Origin: Deferribacteres bacterium
Lineage (GTDB): Bacteria; Nitrospirota; Thermodesulfovibrionia; UBA6902
DNA length: 18,120 nucleotides
Assembly: GCA_013152795.1 (NCBI GenBank)
Contig: JAADFS010000033.1
Span: 1 to 18,120, forward strand
Direction: 5' to 3'
The position numbers and the translations under genes were made by a program. Shown one piece after another: positions 15,546-18,120 of the stretch; position 1 is the first letter of the stretch; each line of letters opens with the position of its first letter. The notes below the pieces were generated by a model. That model saw only the letters and a list, made by a program, of their open reading frames with translations. It was not told the origin of the DNA and did no database searches.

Positions 15546-16751
15546 TTACAAATATCTCTCCGTCCTTATTCTCCATTTATCCGATGACTCGGAACATACA
15601 ATCCTGTCCGGGCCGCCTTTGCCCGGTTGTGAGAGATCGATGTCATAGGTCAAGACGAACTTATCCCTTTTCGTGTCATAGATAACCCGGACAACGGGAT
15701 GCAGGAGGTCTTTCTCACTATGCTGAATAACCACGGCAAGAAGCCCGCTCTCAAGCCTTACCAGTGAGCCCACAGGGTAAATCCCGATGCAGCGTATAAA
15801 GTGCTGCACGAGCTCCGGATTATAGTGACCGCTCCACTCATAAAGCTTTTTTAACACCTCAGTGGGCTCGTACCTGCGCTGATAGCACCTCTTGGAAGTC
15901 ATGGCGTCGTACACATCCGCTATGGCCGCGGCCTGTCCGTAAAAGCTGATCTGCTCGCCTTTAAGGCCGTGGGGGTAGCCCGTTCCGTCTACCCTCTCGT
16001 GATGCTCGGAGGCCAGAATGACGGATGTCTCGGCTATGCCCCCTGTTTCTTCGAGCAGGACATTGCTGTACTCCACATGTCTTTTGATCTGGCTGAATTC
16101 CCTGTCACTCAGCGGTCTCCTGCTGTTCAGTATCTTGAGGGGGACCTTCATCTTTCCCACATCATGCAGCATGGCCCCGATGCCGACCTCTTTCAACTGC
16201 CGGTCATTGAACCCCAGGTATCTGCCGAAGGAGAGCATCAGCACGCATACACTCATTGAGTGCATATACGTGTATTCATCGGCCTCCTTGATCCTCCCGA
16301 GGCATATTAAGGCATCCTGGTTCCTGAGAATCGATTCGATCATTTTCTCCACAACCGGCTCGACCCTCTCGGTGGTGATACGCCTGCCGAACCTCGCCTC
16401 CTCCATTATGCTCCTGACAGTCTGTCGGGCCTCTTTTTTAATGGCCTCTGCCTTGGCAATCTCATGCCTCAGCGGTACGATATACTTTCTTTCCTGCCTT
16501 CCCTGGCCGATCCTGTCGAGTTTCGCCTGAATATCCCGGCTGACCTCCTGTTCCGTCGGCGCATCGGCATCCAAGCCCTTGTCCGTGTCGATATATAATT
16601 CGCGTATCCCGCAGCCCGCGATCTTCTCTATGGTTTTTTCATCTTTGACCTTTGTGGTGGTGCCGAGGAAGGGATGTTTCAGCCAGGGATAGTTGAAATC
16701 ATGCACATACATCCCGGGTTTTAACTGTTCTATTTTGATTTTCTTAATCAT
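15546..16751 (-). CDS. HD-GYP domain protein with N-terminal DUF3391 (paralogue 2)
   Basis: Tandem paralogue of the gene at 14159, sharing 18 of the first 20 residues and the same domain order. DUF3391 region about 1-65, linker about 66-130, HDVGK at 196-200, and HHERVDGTGYPHGL starting at 250. All catalytic residues look intact, so it too is a candidate cyclic-di-GMP phosphodiesterase. The linker differs most between the two (VSRDIQAKLDRIGQGRQERK here), and could set different partners or sensing. The tail again has LVRLESGLLAVVIQHSEKDLLHP. The start is ATG at 16751. No strong ribosome-binding site is visible; GAGGG sits immediately against the ATG. It is the first gene of the tandem pair in transcription order. 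Confidence 0.9.
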   Translation of the reverse strand: MIKKIKIEQLKPGMYVHDFNYPWLKHPFLGTTTKVKDEKTIEKIAGCGIRELYIDTDKGLDADAPTEQEVSRDIQAKLDRIGQGRQERKYIVPLRHEIAKAEAIKKEARQTVRSIMEEARFGRRITTERVEPVVEKMIESILRNQDALICLGRIKEADEYTYMHSMSVCVLMLSFGRYLGFNDRQLKEVGIGAMLHDVGKMKVPLKILNSRRPLSDREFSQIKRHVEYSNVLLEETGGIAETSVILASEHHERVDGTGYPHGLKGEQISFYGQAAAIADVYDAMTSKRCYQRRYEPTEVLKKLYEWSGHYNPELVQHFIRCIGIYPVGSLVRLESGLLAVVIQHSEKDLLHPVVRVIYDTKRDKFVLTYDIDLSQPGKGGPDRIVCSESSDKWRIRTERYL

Positions 16752-16810
16752 CCCTCATGAAAAGACATCTCCAGATATTTTATCGACAGAAAGCCGTCCG
16801 CTCTTTAATG

Positions 16811-16962
16811 TTAACCTTACAGTGACATAAGATAGCGCCGGCGGGGCAGAGGAGTCTGGCGGGGAAGTGAGTTCAGAGTTAAAGGCTACGGGTGCAGAAT
16901 GGAATTCTATGTTTTTCCTGCACCCTCTGAAGAGCAATATTTTATGCCACCGTAAGGTTTAA
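16811..16962 (+). repeat. Complete TTAA-type repeat element with inverted ends
   Basis: The left end is TTAACCTTACAGTGACATAA (16811-16830), then GATAGCGCCGGCGGGGCAGA and GGAGTCTGGCGGGG. The right end, inverted, is TATTTTATGCCACCGTAAGG followed by TTTAA (16938-16962). The total is about 152 bp with TTAA-like borders on both sides. Interior words (GAGTTCAGAGTTAAAGGCTA, CCTGCACCCTCT) recall the interior of the element at 10861. The right border supplies the TAA that ends the broken transposase frame. An open frame of about 60 codons through it (16755-16937, minus) is not a gene. Confidence 0.75.
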
Positions 16963-17092
16963 GTGACCTCGTTGAGAATCTCCAAGATTTTCTTTCGATT
17001 GCTGTCGTCTTTGAAGATAGCTCTTCGATATCCCCCCGGCGCGTGATATGATACAATGCACCGGCATATTGTATCCGAAGCGGTCTTGCCAT
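16959..17092 (-). pseudogene. Broken REP-associated (RAYT, IS200/IS605-like Y1) transposase, N-terminal fragment
   Basis: The minus-strand ATG at 17092 begins MARPLRIQYAGALYHITRRG, the typical start of REP-associated tyrosine transposases. The reading frame then shifts at a run of six G (about 17032-17037): in another frame the family sequence continues as GYRRAIFKDDSNRKKILEIL and NEV, ending at TAA 16959-16961. One missing G would restore the spacing RG-x5-IF seen in intact relatives. The remaining two thirds of the protein, including the HxH and catalytic tyrosine regions, is absent: the gene stops exactly at the inverted end of the repeat element at 16811. It is dead as a protein-coding gene. 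Confidence 0.8.
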
Positions 17093-17109
17093 ATTCTCTT
17101 TGAGCCATC

Positions 17110-17610
17110 TTATTTCCTGATATCAGAAAGCGATTTTACCGGACAGTGGAATCCATTGCCGATCATGGCCTTTAATACCTGATTGCCCTGCCGGATGCTT
17201 ATAACATTTTTCTTTACTGCCTTAAGGAGAATCCCGATGGTTCCCGTTAAGGGAACACCGAGTAATTCGGCTTCATTCCTTGCCGCCCTGTCATCTGAGG
17301 CAAAGACAAACCCTCTTGTTTTTGCCACGGCAATACTTGAGGCTTCACCGGCGCCGAGTGAAACCGACAGCTTTTCAAAAAGCTGCTTTTCCGGTTTTCT
17401 TCTGAGGAAAACCTCTTTTATACGTCCCTTTTTAACGGCCATGTTGACCGACTCAAGCCACTCATACCCGTTTTGAATCCCCCTGATTACCTCGACATTA
17501 ACCAGATCGGTTAAGTAAGCTTTCGGAGTATATAATTTCTCGATAATCCACAACGTATCCGTAAGGGCGAAATTGCTGAGGACACAACAGTCAAAGATGA
17601 TTTCAGGCAT
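17110..17610 (-). CDS. PIN-domain toxin of a type II toxin-antitoxin pair (DUF3368-like)
   Basis: A 166-residue PIN-fold protein, probably a ribonuclease toxin. Acidic residues expected for the metal site are Asp7 (IIFDCCVLSNFA), Glu40 (VNVEVIRG), Glu89 (LGAGEASSIAVAKTRG) and Asp106/Asp107 (FASDDRAAR). The AGEASSIAVA segment and the LLGVPLTGTIGILLKAVKK tail are typical of the DUF3368 type often paired with UPF0175 antitoxins. The ATG at 17610 lies inside the last codons of the antitoxin gene (8-base overlap), so translation is likely coupled. The RNA target cannot be inferred. All motifs look intact. Confidence 0.85.
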   Translation of the reverse strand: MPEIIFDCCVLSNFALTDTLWIIEKLYTPKAYLTDLVNVEVIRGIQNGYEWLESVNMAVKKGRIKEVFLRRKPEKQLFEKLSVSLGAGEASSIAVAKTRGFVFASDDRAARNEAELLGVPLTGTIGILLKAVKKNVISIRQGNQVLKAMIGNGFHCPVKSLSDIRK

Positions 17611-17914
17611 TTATAATATCCCGGAGCAGTCCTTTCTTATCCTGTACCTGAAGGTTTATGCCCCTTTCCTTCAGATAGTTTCTTGTCGAGACCTGATCAA
17701 GCCCGAGAATCTCGGAGAGTTTGCCGAGGCTGATAAGCCCCTCCTTATATGCCTCGATAGCGATCTCTTTCTTCCTCTGAATATAATCGCCCATGTTATA
17801 CACGCGGTTGATGGCTTCCCTTACTTTCTCTCCCAGGGAGCTTCCTTCCCTGCCCGCAATTTCGGTAAGGAGGGAATGCTGCTCGTCAGTGAGCATAATG
17901 TTTGTTCTTTTCAT
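17603..17914 (-). CDS. Antitoxin: ribbon-helix-helix domain plus UPF0175-like HTH
   Basis: Antitoxin of 103 residues, encoded first in the pair. The N-terminal part (MKRTNIMLTDEQHSLL.. to about 40) looks like a ribbon-helix-helix DNA-binding domain. Residues about 47-90 (EIAIEAYKEGLISLGKLSEI, LGLDQVSTRNYLKERGINL) match the UPF0175-type small helix-turn-helix. The last residues probably bind the toxin. The start is ATG at 17914, preceded by AGGAGG four bases upstream; a GTG at 17917 would be too close to that site. Two 11-bp direct repeats lie just upstream and are a likely binding site for autoregulation. Combining RHH and UPF0175 segments in one short protein is somewhat unusual. Confidence 0.82.
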   Translation of the reverse strand: MKRTNIMLTDEQHSLLTEIAGREGSSLGEKVREAINRVYNMGDYIQRKKEIAIEAYKEGLISLGKLSEILGLDQVSTRNYLKERGINLQVQDKKGLLRDIINA

Positions 17915-17922
17915 CACGCCTC

Positions 17923-17974
17923 CTATATGTGTAACTATATGTGTATATTAAGACCGGGAAGGGATACTTGTCAA
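17923..17974 (-). promoter_or_regulatory. Promoter and direct-repeat operator of the toxin-antitoxin operon
   Basis: On the minus strand TTGACA (17969-17974) and TAATAT (17945-17950) are spaced by 18 bases, a near-consensus promoter. Immediately downstream are two copies of TACACATATAG, at 17935-17945 and 17923-17933, exactly 12 bases apart. The tandem spacing of just over one helical turn suits cooperative binding by RHH dimers, and repression by the antitoxin is the natural inference. Confidence 0.7.
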
Positions 17975-18008
17975 TACACGCAGCAAGCAAGCCCATGTCG
18001 CTCTCTTT

Positions 18009-18092
18009 TGACAGCAATTTTATATGCCTTGCCAGATCTTCGTTTATTTCTCTATGGCGAGGGATAGGTTGAGATATTCTTGTGTCTGTATT
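18009..18092 (-). pseudogene. Possible C-terminal remnant of a HicA-like (YcfA) toxin
   Basis: A minus-strand frame without its own start or natural stop reads DTRISQPIPRHREINEDLAR followed by HIKLLS. The PIPRHREIN..LARHI pattern resembles the C-terminal strand and helix of HicA/YcfA mRNA-interferase toxins. Its upstream side is cut by the repeat end at 18093, and its downstream side runs on without a stop into the promoter of the toxin-antitoxin pair. I rest this on recall of one short motif, so it is tentative. Confidence 0.42.
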
Positions 18093-18120
18093 CTCCTTAC
18101 AGTGACATAAAATACTGTCG
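18093..18120 (+). repeat. TTAA-type repeat end at the window edge (partial)
   Basis: CTCCTTACAGTGACATAAAA followed by TACTG repeats the direct end seen at 15447 and 16811. The interior lies beyond the window. It directly borders the HicA-like remnant, much as the element at 16811 borders the transposase remnant. Confidence 0.65.

Overview
The window is a GC-rich bacterial chromosome segment, densely packed with housekeeping genes. It carries three radical-SAM enzymes of respiratory-cofactor metabolism, an Aquifex-type aconitase, futalosine-route menaquinone synthesis, an AhbD-type haem enzyme and DUF3391/HD-GYP signalling proteins. This mix fits an anaerobic or microaerophilic Nitrospirota- or deltaproteobacteria-like organism. 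That placement is inferred from gene content alone.

Layout. 1-1753 (+): leuC-leuD, leucine biosynthesis, with the leuC start at or just outside the edge. 1746-3693 (-): htpX-mqnE, overlapping each other, with mqnE also overlapping leuD tail to tail. 3862-7172 (+): a protoporphyrinogen-oxidase-like flavoprotein, then aconitase. 7223-10777 (-): hemW, ahbD, hemE, read in that order. 11099-11175 (+): initiator tRNA with its own promoter and a strong terminator. 11284-14028 (-): an AddB-like Fe-S nuclease without a neighbouring AddA. 14159-16751 (-): two tandem HD-GYP paralogues. 16752-18120: an accessory strip with a broken REP-associated (RAYT-like) transposase, a type II toxin-antitoxin pair (RHH/UPF0175 antitoxin and PIN toxin) and a likely HicA-like remnant.

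How the genes work together. HemE makes coproporphyrinogen III, the PPOX-like flavoenzyme could oxidise the porphyrinogen, and AhbD is known to convert Fe-coproporphyrin III to haem b. HemW is a haem chaperone-type protein, not HemN. The set suggests a possible mixed haem route in which AhbD does the final decarboxylations. MqnE supplies menaquinone and aconitase the TCA cycle, so much of the window serves anaerobic respiration.

The most notable unexplained structure is an interspersed repeat family. Its ends carry versions of CCTTACAGTGGCATAAAATA flanked by TTAA, followed by a GC-rich palindromic block. I found copies or fragments in nearly every intergenic gap longer than about 60 bp: near 5095, 8299, 9441, 10861, 11042, 14045, 15447, 16811 and 18093. 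Three copies look complete (about 120-150 bp, an inverted end at each side). One of them sits exactly where the RAYT-like transposase is cut off. I do not recognise this family.
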